DNA of 45,804 nt from Stenotrophomonas africana (GTDB lineage Bacteria > Pseudomonadota > Gammaproteobacteria > Xanthomonadales > Xanthomonadaceae): assembly GCF_013004645.1 (NCBI RefSeq), contig NZ_JABEME010000019.1:1-45804 (forward strand), given 5' to 3'. Positions within the stretch are counted from its first letter, which is position 1, and every line of letters begins with the position of its first letter. Both the position numbers and the translations under genes were made by a program. Below are positions 38,586 through 45,804 of this stretch, piece by piece. Under the pieces are notes generated by a model. That model was not told the DNA's origin. It searched no databases and worked only from the letters and a program-made list of their open reading frames with translations.

Positions 38586-41150
38586 TCAACTCCGCCGCGG
38601 GTCCAGTGAAATCAGGCGCGTGGCATCCAGCAGCGCCGCCGGCAGGTGCATGCCGCCCGGTGCGGCCAGGTAACGCGGCCGCCACTGCGGATCGAACTTC
38701 GATTTGAAGCGGCGCAGGCCACTGAATCCATAGAAGCGCTCACCATGCCGCGCGAGCAGGCCGGCCAGCCGGTTCCAGCGACCGGCCAGGCGATGCTGGG
38801 CCAGCCCGGACAGCGGTGCCATGCCCAGCGAGAACCGCGCATAGCCCTGCGCGCGGCCCCACAGGAACAGCTCGATGAAGAGGAAGTCCATCGTCCCCTT
38901 CGGCGCTTCGTTGACGTGGCGCATCAGGTCCACCGACAGCTCGGCACCGGCCGGTGCCTGCCACAGGTTGGCAAACGCCACGATCTGGCCTTCGGCCTCG
39001 ACCAGCGCCACCGGGAAGCGCACCAGGTAGTCCGGGTCGTAGCTGCCCAGCGAGAAACCCTTTTCGTCCCCGGATTTGTCTTCCAGCCAGGCGTTGGAAA
39101 TCGCGTGCAGGCGCGGCAGCAGGCTGGGAATTTCCTCCACTGGCGCTACGCGGAACGACAGGCCGCTGCGCTTGCCGCGGTTCCAGGCCTGGCGCAGGTC
39201 GGCACGTTCGCGACCTTCCAGGCCGAAGTCGTGCAGAGGCACCATCGCTTCTTCGCCCAGTTTGACCAGCCCCAGGCCCAGGTCGAGATAGGTCTGCCAA
39301 TACGTCTCGCCGACCTGGTAGAAGACCGGACGCAGGCCAAGCCGGTCGGCTTCTTCGCGGAAGCGCCAGATCAGTGCACGGGCGACGTCTGGCGGGCCGA
39401 CTGGATCGCCCATTGCGATCAGCGAGCCACCGTAGCGCTGCATCATCACGAAGCCCAGCCTGGCGTCGTCACGCAGCACTGCCTTGTCGGCGGTCAGTAC
39501 CAGACAGGCTTGGGTGTCCGTAGCACCCGCCAGCACCGGTGCCAGCGATTGCAGCGTGGCTTCGTCGGCGGCCGGCAGTGGGCTGCGCGTGCTATGCAGC
39601 AGCCGCGCCAGGCCGAACATCACCAGCGCGATGGCCACCACCAGCAACGCGCGCAGCGCGCGTGGTGCGTTGCCCGACACCGCGAACTGCCACCACAACT
39701 CGTTCTGGTATTCGACATGGCTGTAGGTGAAGAACAGCAGCCAGGTGACCGCCACCAGCACCAGGCCGAGGTTGCGCAGCCACGGCCATGACCAGGCTTC
39801 GTCCAGCAGCGCGCCCTGGCGGTAGAACTCGCGACGTGCGGCCCACAGTGCCATCGCCACCAGCACCGCCGAGAGGGCGATCAACAGTTGGCCACCACGC
39901 AGCCACAGCGGCAGCGGGGTGATCACGCACACCGCCATTGCCAGCATCCACGCGGCGTGGCTGCGCCGGGCCAGGCCCTGGCCGATCAGCAGCAGTGCGA
40001 CGCCGCTGAGACTGCCGATCAGGTGCGAGGTTTCGAGGATCGGCAGCGAGGCGTTGACCAGGTGACGGCGCGGCGTCGGCAGCGTGCCGTCGATGACCAG
40101 CGCGGCACCGATGCTGAACACCGCCAGCGCGATGATCTGCGGCAACCATGGGCGCAGCGCGTTCCAGCCGGCACGGGTTGCGCCGGCGCTGGCCTGCAGC
40201 GGCTGGCGCAGGGCGGGCGCGAGCGCGAGCAGGGTAGCCAGTACCAGCGGCAGTACATAGTAGGTAACGCGGTAGATCAGCGCCGCCGCCAGCACCGCCG
40301 CCGGTGCCACCTGCGGCAACAGCTTCAGCAGGCTCCATTCGAACACGCCCAGGCCGGCCGGCACGGTCGAGACCAGGCCGGCCAGCACCGCCACCAGGTA
40401 CAGGCCGACGAAGCCGGGCAGGCCGGTGGGAGTGGAGTCGGGCAGCAGCACATAGAACGCAGCACTGGCCAGTACCAGCTCGATGACGCTGAGCACGGTG
40501 ACGCCGATCATGGTCCGGCGGTCGGGTAGCCACAACGCATGGCCGAACACGCTGAACTGCCGTCCATCGCGGCCGACCAGCAGCACGGTGCCGAGATAGG
40601 CGAGCAGGGCGACGATGCCGACCACGCGCACGGCTTCGGGATTCAAAGGCAATGCCAACGCCGCCGCCGCAGGTTCCATGCACAGCGCGACGCTGATCAA
40701 CAGCCATGCACCGAACACGAAACCGAGCGTGCTCATCAGCACTACCTGGCCGATCTGAGCCAGGTCCAGGCCGGCGCTGCGGTAGCCACGCAGGCGCACC
40801 GCACCACCGGTCAGCGCGGCAAAGCCGACGGTCTGGCCCAGCGTATGCGCGAGGAAGGCGGTGATGCCGATGCGCGCCGGATGCACGCGGATGCCGCTGC
40901 GGCGCAGGCCGATGGCATCGAAGCCGATCAGGCAGGCGTAGCTGGCCAGGCCAAGCACCACGGTGAGCGCGATCTGCATGCCGCTGAGCTGGCGGAACGC
41001 CTGGCGGATGGCACGGTAGCCGTGCTCGTCGAATTCACTGGCCAGGCCATGCAGGGCCAGCGAAAGGATCAGCAGGGGAACGACGATGGTGAGGACCCGC
41101 TTCCATGCCGGGGTAGAGGAAGCGGTGGCGGGGTCGGTGTCTGGGGTCAT
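38586..41150 (-). CDS. mprF: Bifunctional lysylphosphatidylglycerol synthase/flippase MprF
   Basis: An 854-residue polytopic enzyme. The N-terminal half (residues 1-510) has about 14 hydrophobic segments, the flippase that moves lysyl-phosphatidylglycerol to the outer leaflet. The soluble C-terminal half (about 520-854, DUF2156) is the aminoacyl transferase, with motifs MQRYGGSLIAMGDP, KSGDEKGFSLGSYDPDYLVRF and APKGTMDFLFIELFLWG. It transfers lysine from Lys-tRNA to phosphatidylglycerol, lowering surface charge and giving resistance to cationic peptides. The length matches full MprF. Start ATG at 41150; no strong ribosome site. It converges on acvB across a SMAG cluster. Confidence 0.93.
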   Translation of the reverse strand: MTPDTDPATASSTPAWKRVLTIVVPLLILSLALHGLASEFDEHGYRAIRQAFRQLSGMQIALTVVLGLASYACLIGFDAIGLRRSGIRVHPARIGITAFLAHTLGQTVGFAALTGGAVRLRGYRSAGLDLAQIGQVVLMSTLGFVFGAWLLISVALCMEPAAAALALPLNPEAVRVVGIVALLAYLGTVLLVGRDGRQFSVFGHALWLPDRRTMIGVTVLSVIELVLASAAFYVLLPDSTPTGLPGFVGLYLVAVLAGLVSTVPAGLGVFEWSLLKLLPQVAPAAVLAAALIYRVTYYVLPLVLATLLALAPALRQPLQASAGATRAGWNALRPWLPQIIALAVFSIGAALVIDGTLPTPRRHLVNASLPILETSHLIGSLSGVALLLIGQGLARRSHAAWMLAMAVCVITPLPLWLRGGQLLIALSAVLVAMALWAARREFYRQGALLDEAWSWPWLRNLGLVLVAVTWLLFFTYSHVEYQNELWWQFAVSGNAPRALRALLVVAIALVMFGLARLLHSTRSPLPAADEATLQSLAPVLAGATDTQACLVLTADKAVLRDDARLGFVMMQRYGGSLIAMGDPVGPPDVARALIWRFREEADRLGLRPVFYQVGETYWQTYLDLGLGLVKLGEEAMVPLHDFGLEGRERADLRQAWNRGKRSGLSFRVAPVEEIPSLLPRLHAISNAWLEDKSGDEKGFSLGSYDPDYLVRFPVALVEAEGQIVAFANLWQAPAGAELSVDLMRHVNEAPKGTMDFLFIELFLWGRAQGYARFSLGMAPLSGLAQHRLAGRWNRLAGLLARHGERFYGFSGLRRFKSKFDPQWRPRYLAAPGGMHLPAALLDATRLISLDPRRS

Positions 41151-41305
41151 CGGCGCAAGGGTGCGTCAGGAAGGGCGAGTGCGGTGTCAACGCGGGCGTG
41201 GCGCATCGTGCGCCTGTCGCCGTCATTTGACCAGCGTACGTGTCGTAGCCCGGTAGTGGGGCTGCGCGAAGGTTGCCCATGCACCCACCGTTGACCGGTT
41301 TGGAG

Positions 41306-41311
41306 GACAAT
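41306..41311 (+). promoter_or_regulatory. Putative -10 element (GACAAT) of ridA
   Basis: GACAAT lies 31 bp before the ATG at 41343. TTGACC is present upstream but only 9 bp away, so it is not a usable -35. Confidence 0.35.
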
Positions 41312-41342
41312 GCAGGCCTGATCACCCGCAGGAGCCACGCCC

Positions 41343-41690
41343 ATGATGGAGCGTTACGACGTCGGACCGCGCATGTCCGAAATGACCGTGTACAACAAGG
41401 TCGCCTACCTCTCCGGCCAGATTCCGGAAGACACGAGCCAGGACATCACCGGGCAGACCCGGCAGGTGCTGGCGGAGATCGACAAGCTGCTGGCGCTGGT
41501 CGCCAGTGACCGCCAGCACGTGCTGCGCGCGGAAGTGTTCCTGGCCGACATCGCCGACTTCGACGGCATGAACAAGGCGTGGGACGAGTGGGTGGTCGAG
41601 GGCGCGACCCCGGCCCGTGCGACTTTCGAAGCCAAGCTGGCCCACGCCGAGTGGAAGGTCGAGATCGTGGTGACGGCGGCGGTGCCGTAA
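41343..41690 (+). CDS. RidA/YjgF family protein
   Basis: A 115-residue RidA-superfamily protein (reactive intermediate deaminase). The conserved arginine is R92 (PARATFEAKL), which binds the carboxylate of 2-aminoacrylate in RidA. The terminal EIVVTAAV carries the acidic residue. It may be a true deaminase or a RidA-like subgroup of unknown substrate, since PARATFEA differs from the RidA core PARSTV. ATG at 41343 has AGGAG 7 bp upstream; the adjacent ATG at 41346 is possible. It stands alone, with a SMAG dimer downstream. Confidence 0.88.
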   Translation: MMERYDVGPRMSEMTVYNKVAYLSGQIPEDTSQDITGQTRQVLAEIDKLLALVASDRQHVLRAEVFLADIADFDGMNKAWDEWVVEGATPARATFEAKLAHAEWKVEIVVTAAVP

Positions 41691-41724
41691 CGGCAGGCAA
41701 GGTTACCGCCCATCAGCGGAGGTG

Positions 41725-41812
41725 GTAGAGCCGACTGTTGGTCGACTGTCGCGCGCAGCGCGGGATTTTGCGCCGCCGGAATGAAGAGCAGTCGACCAAC
41801 AGTCGACTCTAC
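41725..41812. repeat. SMAG dimer (inverted GTAG elements)
   Basis: GTAGAGCCGACTGTTGGTC (41725-) and its near-perfect inverse ending 41812 (arms of 24 nt with one mismatch) flank a 40-nt spacer. This is the head-to-head dimer form of SMAG. It separates convergent ridA and rnfB. Confidence 0.88.
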
Positions 41813-41843
41813 CCCGCCGCTCCACCGCCGGTTGGTCCGGTGG

Positions 41844-42257
41844 CTACGTTGGCACCAGCTCGATGCAATCCACCGGGCATGGGGGAATGCACAGCTCGCA
41901 GCCGGTGCACAGATCGGCAATGACCGTGTGCATGTATTTTGCGCCGCCGACGATGGCATCCACCGGGCAGGCTTGGATGCACTTGGTGCAGCCGATGCAG
42001 TCGGCTTCCACGATCAACGCCACCTGCGGCGCCTTGTGCTCGCCGCGCGCACGGTCGTAGGGCCTGGCCGGTACGCCCAGCACCTGCGCCAGTGCACGCG
42101 CACCGGCATCGCCACCCGGCGGGCAGCGGTCCACATTCGCCTCGCCACGCGCCATCGCCTGCGCGTACGGGCGGCAGCCGTCGTAGCCGCATTGCCCGCA
42201 TTGGGTCTGCGGCAGCAGGCGGTCGAGGCGTTCGGTCAGGGGCGGGATCAGGCTCAT
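41844..42257 (-). CDS. rnfB: Soluble RnfB-like ferredoxin-type protein
   Basis: A 137-residue iron-sulfur protein. The N-terminal Fe-S domain has C20-x2-C23-x4-C28 and C45 (CGQCGYDGCRPY). Two 4Fe-4S ferredoxin motifs follow: CIGCTKCIQACP and CTGCELCIPPCP. It aligns with RnfB from its first cluster onwards but lacks the N-terminal membrane helix, so the product should be cytosolic. No rnfA, C, D, G or E is present in this window. It is the last gene of the metG-HAD-rnfB unit, 25 bp after the HAD stop, with no strong Shine-Dalgarno. Its electron partners cannot be deduced here. Confidence 0.85.
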   Translation of the reverse strand: MSLIPPLTERLDRLLPQTQCGQCGYDGCRPYAQAMARGEANVDRCPPGGDAGARALAQVLGVPARPYDRARGEHKAPQVALIVEADCIGCTKCIQACPVDAIVGGAKYMHTVIADLCTGCELCIPPCPVDCIELVPT

Positions 42258-42282
42258 GCGTGGCGAAGGCTGCGCGGTGGGG

Positions 42283-42873
42283 TCATTTCAGGGGTTTGCC
42301 ACGGAACCAGCGCTCGTGGGCCAGCGCCAGCATCGGCTTGTCTTCGGAACTGTCGCCGTAGGCATGGATGCGCACGTAGCGCGACAGATCGAACTGGCGA
42401 CGGATGTGCTCGACCTTGCGCGGGCCGCAGTCGCCACCGGCATAGCGACCGGTCAGACGACCGTCCCGGCTCTCCAACCGGTTGCAGATCAGCTGCAGGC
42501 CCAGCTGCTCGCACCATGGCCGCAGGTACAGGTCCAGCGAACCGGACACGATCACCACGGTGTGCTGCTGTTCCTTGTGCCAGCGGATCTGCTCCAGCAT
42601 TTCCGGGCGTACCACGTCGGGCAGGAACTCACGCGAGAAGCCGGCGGCCAGCGTGGCGATGTCATCACTGTGGCGGTCACTGAAGGTCAAACGGGTGACG
42701 CGTGCGCGGATGCGTTCGGCCGAGATCAGTTTCAGCCTGTACGCGGCCAGCCACGGGCCGACCTTCCACCACGCCTGCGCCAGCTGTTCGGCGGTGGCCA
42801 CCCGGCGCAGGAAGCGGCCATAGGTATCGCAGGTGGTCACGGTGTGGTCGAAGTCGAACAGCGCCAGTTCCAT
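42283..42873 (-). CDS. HAD-IB family phosphatase
   Basis: A 196-residue cytosolic HAD hydrolase of subfamily IB. Motif I is LFDFDHT with nucleophile D7 and acid D9. Motif II is VVIVSGS, motif III GPRKVEH and motif IV YGDSSEDKPML. The helical cap lies between residues 20 and 80. SerB-like and CicA-like proteins share this layout, so the substrate is unresolved. ATG at 42873 has GGGAGG 7 bp upstream. It follows metG by 75 bp and precedes rnfB. Confidence 0.87.
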   Translation of the reverse strand: MELALFDFDHTVTTCDTYGRFLRRVATAEQLAQAWWKVGPWLAAYRLKLISAERIRARVTRLTFSDRHSDDIATLAAGFSREFLPDVVRPEMLEQIRWHKEQQHTVVIVSGSLDLYLRPWCEQLGLQLICNRLESRDGRLTGRYAGGDCGPRKVEHIRRQFDLSRYVRIHAYGDSSEDKPMLALAHERWFRGKPLK

Positions 42874-42948
42874 TCCGTTGCCTCCCATCGCGTGCCCCGT
42901 GGCCGGTGCTGCCGGCGGGCGTGGCCGCAACCACGCCCGCTGCAGGCA

Positions 42949-45024
42949 TCAGCGCACCGGCATGCCCGGCTGCGCGCCGCTGTCGGCGTCCAGCAGCGCC
43001 AGCGCGCCACCGTCGAAACCGGCCGACAGGATCATGCCTTCGCTCAGGCCGAAGCGCATCTTGCGCGGGGCCAGGTTGGCGATGAACACCACGCTGCGGC
43101 CGACCAGCTTCTCCGGCTCGCCGTAGCTGGCGCGGATACCGGAGAAGATCTGGCGCTTGCCCAGTTCACCTGCATCCAGTTCGAAGCGCAGCAGCTTGTC
43201 CGAGCCTTCCACGAACTCGCACACCAGCACCTTGCCGATGCGCAGGTCGAGCTTGGCGAAATCGTCGATGCCGATGTAGGCCGGAGCATCGGCGCTCTTT
43301 GCTTCGTCCTTGGCCGGGGCGGCCGACTTGACCGCTTCGGTCTTGGCGGCGGGGGCGGCGGCAGCGGCCGGCTGCAGGGTGTCCTTGGAGGCGTCGATCA
43401 TGGCGTCAATCTTCTTCGGGTCGATACGGGTGAACAGCGGGGTGTACTCAGTGATGCGGTGGCCGAGCAGCGGCTGTGCCAGCTCGGTCCAGTCGTTCAC
43501 CGGCGCGGCCAGGAAGGCCTCGGCCTGTGCGGCGGTGGCCGGCAGCACCGGCTTCAGGGCGGTGACCAGTGCGCGGAACAGGTTCAGGCCCTGGCTGCAC
43601 ACGGCCTGCAGCTGCGCATCGGCGCCTTCCTGCTTGGCGATGACCCACGGCTTGACGTCGTCGATGTAGCGGTTGGCTTCGTCGGCCAGGGTCATGGTCA
43701 GGCGGATCGCCGCGGCCGGGTCGTTGCGTTCGTAGGCTTCACGGATCGGCGCCAGGCCATCGACGAAGCGCTGGTACTGCGCCGCATCGGGCAGCTGCGC
43801 GGCCAGCTGGCCGTCGAAGCGCTTGCTGATGAAGCCGGCGCAGCGGCTTGCGAGGTTGACGAACTTGCCGACCAGGTCGGCGTTGACACGGGCGATGAAG
43901 TCACCCAGGTTCAAGTCGAGATCGTCGACGCCACCGCCGGACTTGGCGGCGTAATAGTAGCGCAGCGCTTCCGGCTCCAGGCCGGCATCGAGGAAGGTAC
44001 GCGCCATCACGAAGGTGCCGCGCGATTTGCTCATCTTGGCGCCGTCCACGGTCAGGTAGCCGTTGACGTGCAGGCGGGTCGGCGCGCGGTGGCCGGTACC
44101 GTGCAGCACCGCCGGCCAGAACAGGCCGTGGAAGTTGACGATGTCCTTGCCGATGAAGTGGTGCAGCTCGGTGGCGGTGCCGGCGCGCAGGTGCGCTTCG
44201 AAGTCTTCGCCGATCCTGCCGCACAGGGTCTGGAAGCTGGACAGGTAGCCGATCGGCGCATCCAGCCAGACATAGAAGTACTTGCCTGGCTGGCCGGGAA
44301 TCTGGAAACCGAAGTAAGGCGCATCGCGCGAGATGTCCCACGCGCGCAGGCCACCTTCGGCATTGAGCCACTCACCCAGCTTGGCCTTCACGCCCGGCAG
44401 GGCAACATCGCCGGCCAGCCATTCGCGCAGGAACGCATCGAAGTGGCCCACCTCGAAGAAGAAGTGCTCCGAATCGCGCATCTCCGGCGTGGCACCGGAG
44501 ATGACCGAACGCGGCTCCTTCAGGTCGGTCGGTGCATAGGTCGCGCCGCACACTTCGCAGTTGTCGCCATACTGGTCAGGGCTGCCGCAGTTCGGGCAGA
44601 TGCCCTTGACGTAGCGGTCGGGCAGGAACATGCCCTTGGCCGGGTCGTAGAACTGCGCCACCGAACGCCGGCTGATGTGGCCGGCCGCTTCCAGCTTCAG
44701 GTAGAACTGCTCGGTCAGCGCCTTGTTGGCCGCCGAATTGGTCGAATCGTAGTGGTCGAAGGCCACGCCGAAGGCGGCGAAGTCACGTTCGTGGCTGGCC
44801 TGGATGTTGGCGATGAAGGTTTCCGGGGTGACCCCGGCCTTTTCCGCGGCCAGCATGATCGGCGTGCCATGGGTGTCGTCGGCGCAGACAAACCAGGCCT
44901 TGCCGCCGCTCATTCGCCGCGCACGCACCCAGATGTCGGCCTGGATGTAGCCGACCAGGTGGCCCAGGTGCAGCGGGCCGTTGGCGTAGGGCAGGGCGGT
45001 GGTGACGAGCGCGGTACGGGTCAT
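42949..45024 (-). CDS. metG: Methionine--tRNA ligase
   Basis: A 691-residue class I aminoacyl-tRNA synthetase that charges tRNA-Met. HIGH motif is HLGH (residues 19-22), the zinc knuckle is CPNCGSPDQYGDNCEVCG and KMSKS is at 330-334. A C-terminal tRNA-binding (OB) domain (about residues 590-691) starts with DFAKLDLRIGKVLVCEFV and is linked by an alanine/lysine-rich spacer. The length matches E. coli MetG (677). Start ATG at 45024. It is the first gene of the minus-strand unit with the HAD phosphatase and rnfB. Confidence 0.97.
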   Translation of the reverse strand: MTRTALVTTALPYANGPLHLGHLVGYIQADIWVRARRMSGGKAWFVCADDTHGTPIMLAAEKAGVTPETFIANIQASHERDFAAFGVAFDHYDSTNSAANKALTEQFYLKLEAAGHISRRSVAQFYDPAKGMFLPDRYVKGICPNCGSPDQYGDNCEVCGATYAPTDLKEPRSVISGATPEMRDSEHFFFEVGHFDAFLREWLAGDVALPGVKAKLGEWLNAEGGLRAWDISRDAPYFGFQIPGQPGKYFYVWLDAPIGYLSSFQTLCGRIGEDFEAHLRAGTATELHHFIGKDIVNFHGLFWPAVLHGTGHRAPTRLHVNGYLTVDGAKMSKSRGTFVMARTFLDAGLEPEALRYYYAAKSGGGVDDLDLNLGDFIARVNADLVGKFVNLASRCAGFISKRFDGQLAAQLPDAAQYQRFVDGLAPIREAYERNDPAAAIRLTMTLADEANRYIDDVKPWVIAKQEGADAQLQAVCSQGLNLFRALVTALKPVLPATAAQAEAFLAAPVNDWTELAQPLLGHRITEYTPLFTRIDPKKIDAMIDASKDTLQPAAAAAPAAKTEAVKSAAPAKDEAKSADAPAYIGIDDFAKLDLRIGKVLVCEFVEGSDKLLRFELDAGELGKRQIFSGIRASYGEPEKLVGRSVVFIANLAPRKMRFGLSEGMILSAGFDGGALALLDADSGAQPGMPVR

Positions 45025-45077
45025 GGTCGCGGGGTGAAGCCGAGGGGAACCGCAGAGTATCGCATGCCCGCAACGAG

Positions 45078-45101
45078 GTGACCCGGCCGGGGCCGGGTCA
45101 C
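45078..45101 (-). terminator. Hairpin between the DUF2147 gene and metG
   Basis: GTGACCCGGCC-GG-GGCCGGGTCAC is a perfect 11-bp stem with a 2-nt loop (larger if inner pairs open). It lies 25 bp after the DUF2147 stop. No T run follows, so it may be a weak or rho-assisted terminator. Confidence 0.5.
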
Positions 45102-45126
45102 GGGGATGAAGCGGGGGCCGGGGCGC

Positions 45127-45570
45127 TTATTCGCGCTGCCAGGTCTGCGCGCGGCAGATGAAGGCGATGCAGCCGGACACGTCAAGCCTGGTGCCGCCGG
45201 GCTGCAGTTCCATCTTCGACTTGTAGGTCTTGCCGTTGGCCGGATCGAGGATGGTGCCGCCGGACCACTTGTTGGCGCCGTCGGCCTTCAGGTTCCAGAG
45301 GATGGTCATGCCCTTCACCGGCTTGTTCTTGTTGGCGCCTTCACAGCCGTCGCAGACCGGGTTCGGGCCCTTGTCCGAGTGCAGGATGTCGACCACCTTG
45401 CCGGTCAGGGTGCCGTTGGCGGCCTGGGTGATCTCGACGATCGACTTCACCTTGCCGGTCTTGTCGTCGATGGTCTTCCAGCGGCCGGCGGCGCCGTCGG
45501 CGGCCTGCGCCGAGAGCGCGGCCAGGCACAGCGGCAGTGCCAGCAGCAGGGTCTTGAAGGTCTTGCGCAT
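45127..45570 (-). CDS. DUF2147 exported protein
   Basis: A 147-residue periplasmic protein. The signal peptide ends about residue 23 (AALSAQA-ADG). The mature part is the DUF2147 beta domain (GRWKTIDDKTGKVKSIVEI, GKVVDILHSDKGPNPVCDGC, NKPVKGMTILWNLK, IAFICRAQTWQRE). Two cysteines (C-x2-C) after NPV are typical of the family. Its function is unknown. Start ATG at 45570 has GGGAGGGGAC upstream; the frame extends far upstream through repeat DNA but is not coding there. Confidence 0.9.
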   Translation of the reverse strand: MRKTFKTLLLALPLCLAALSAQAADGAAGRWKTIDDKTGKVKSIVEITQAANGTLTGKVVDILHSDKGPNPVCDGCEGANKNKPVKGMTILWNLKADGANKWSGGTILDPANGKTYKSKMELQPGGTRLDVSGCIAFICRAQTWQRE

Positions 45571-45656
45571 GGTCCCCTCCCAGGGTTCATTCCGGCACGA
45601 TGCCGGTACGGGTCGACTGTATACCCATTCGGCGGGGTATGGGGAAGGGGGGCGTT

Positions 45657-45804
45657 GCAGGGCTGCGCCCTGCACCTGCAGAGGCAACAGCAACGGCAGC
45701 GGCGGGATTCCGTGGGATGGCGGGGCGGTGTGGGTGGGCAGGACACGCCGTAAACCCATCCCTGGGGGCTTGATGGCGCCATCCATGGCGCCAACGGTCC
45801 TGCC
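45657..45804 (+). repeat. Composite element copy D with unit D, cut by window end
   Basis: Starts with GCAGGGCTGCGCCCTGC at 45657. The left arm of hairpin unit D is 45722-45744 (GTGTGGGTGGGCAGGAC, the B2 arm type). Its 52-nt core (45745-45796) begins ACGCCGTAAACCCATCC and carries inner hairpin GGCGCCATCCATGGCGCC. The right arm starts at 45797 and is cut at the window edge. It lies upstream of the DUF2147 gene, unlike the other copies. Confidence 0.75.

Noticed and set aside
42256..45081. Open frame of 941 codons antisense to metG, HAD and their gap
   Set aside because: It mirrors the codon bias of metG, has low-complexity content and no domain. High G+C makes long antisense frames common.

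Overview
The window is high-G+C gammaproteobacterial chromosome, almost certainly Stenotrophomonas (maltophilia complex) or a close Xanthomonadaceae relative. The evidence is the protein families, the recurrent -10-like ACAAT/TAGAAT elements before genes, and several short GTAG-headed hairpins of the SMAG type known from S. maltophilia. No tRNA, rRNA, CRISPR array, insertion sequence, prophage or transposase was seen; this is core chromosome carrying many non-autonomous palindromic repeats.

Layout. 1-578 is repeat DNA. 579-8802 holds a receiver-Hpt protein, rlmD, a CYTH protein, a FrnE/DsbA-like protein bracketed by two copies of one palindrome, the nagZ-hpt-methylthioinosine phosphorylase salvage block, a cold-shock gene, a flavin monooxygenase and a small unknown. 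8804-14493 (minus strand) is a tightly overlapping four-gene DNA-repair operon (Exo, ATP-dependent ligase, Lhr-like helicase, PdeM/MPE endonuclease), divergent from an aidB-like gene. 16524-22908 has two alanine-rich lipoproteins, a thiolase, a lipobox-bearing subtilase autotransporter and a leucine-dehydrogenase-type enzyme. 23188-28191 has HDOD, phospholipase D, a degenerate RsuA-type pseudouridine synthase, a YgjP-like hydrolase, a YaiL-like protein and a small C4 zinc-finger protein. 28651-36224 has an MscS channel, an ECF sigma/putative anti-sigma/DUF4097 operon, a YkgJ cluster, a YegD-type Hsp70, YjdM, a transglutaminase-TPR protein and an HD protein. 36275-41690 includes the convergent pair acvB/virJ-like and mprF, then RidA. 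41844-45570 is metG, a HAD phosphatase and an orphan RnfB ferredoxin, preceded by a DUF2147 protein.

Functional links. Methylthioinosine phosphorylase releases hypoxanthine, which the adjacent Hpt returns to IMP. MprF makes and flips lysyl-phosphatidylglycerol, and AcvB/VirJ relatives hydrolyse it. The repair operon and aidB share one divergent control region.

Most unusual signal. Five copies (A 394-489, B1 28269-28370, B2 28468-28565, C 16291-16398, D 45722-window end) of one hairpin unit have an exactly 52-nt core that begins with a conserved sequence and contains an inner hairpin with loop CATCCATG. The flanking arms (22-28 nt) differ in sequence between copies yet stay self-complementary within each. 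Some copies pair head-to-head into composite palindromes of several hundred bases that carry other hairpins in the middle. I do not recognise this family by name.
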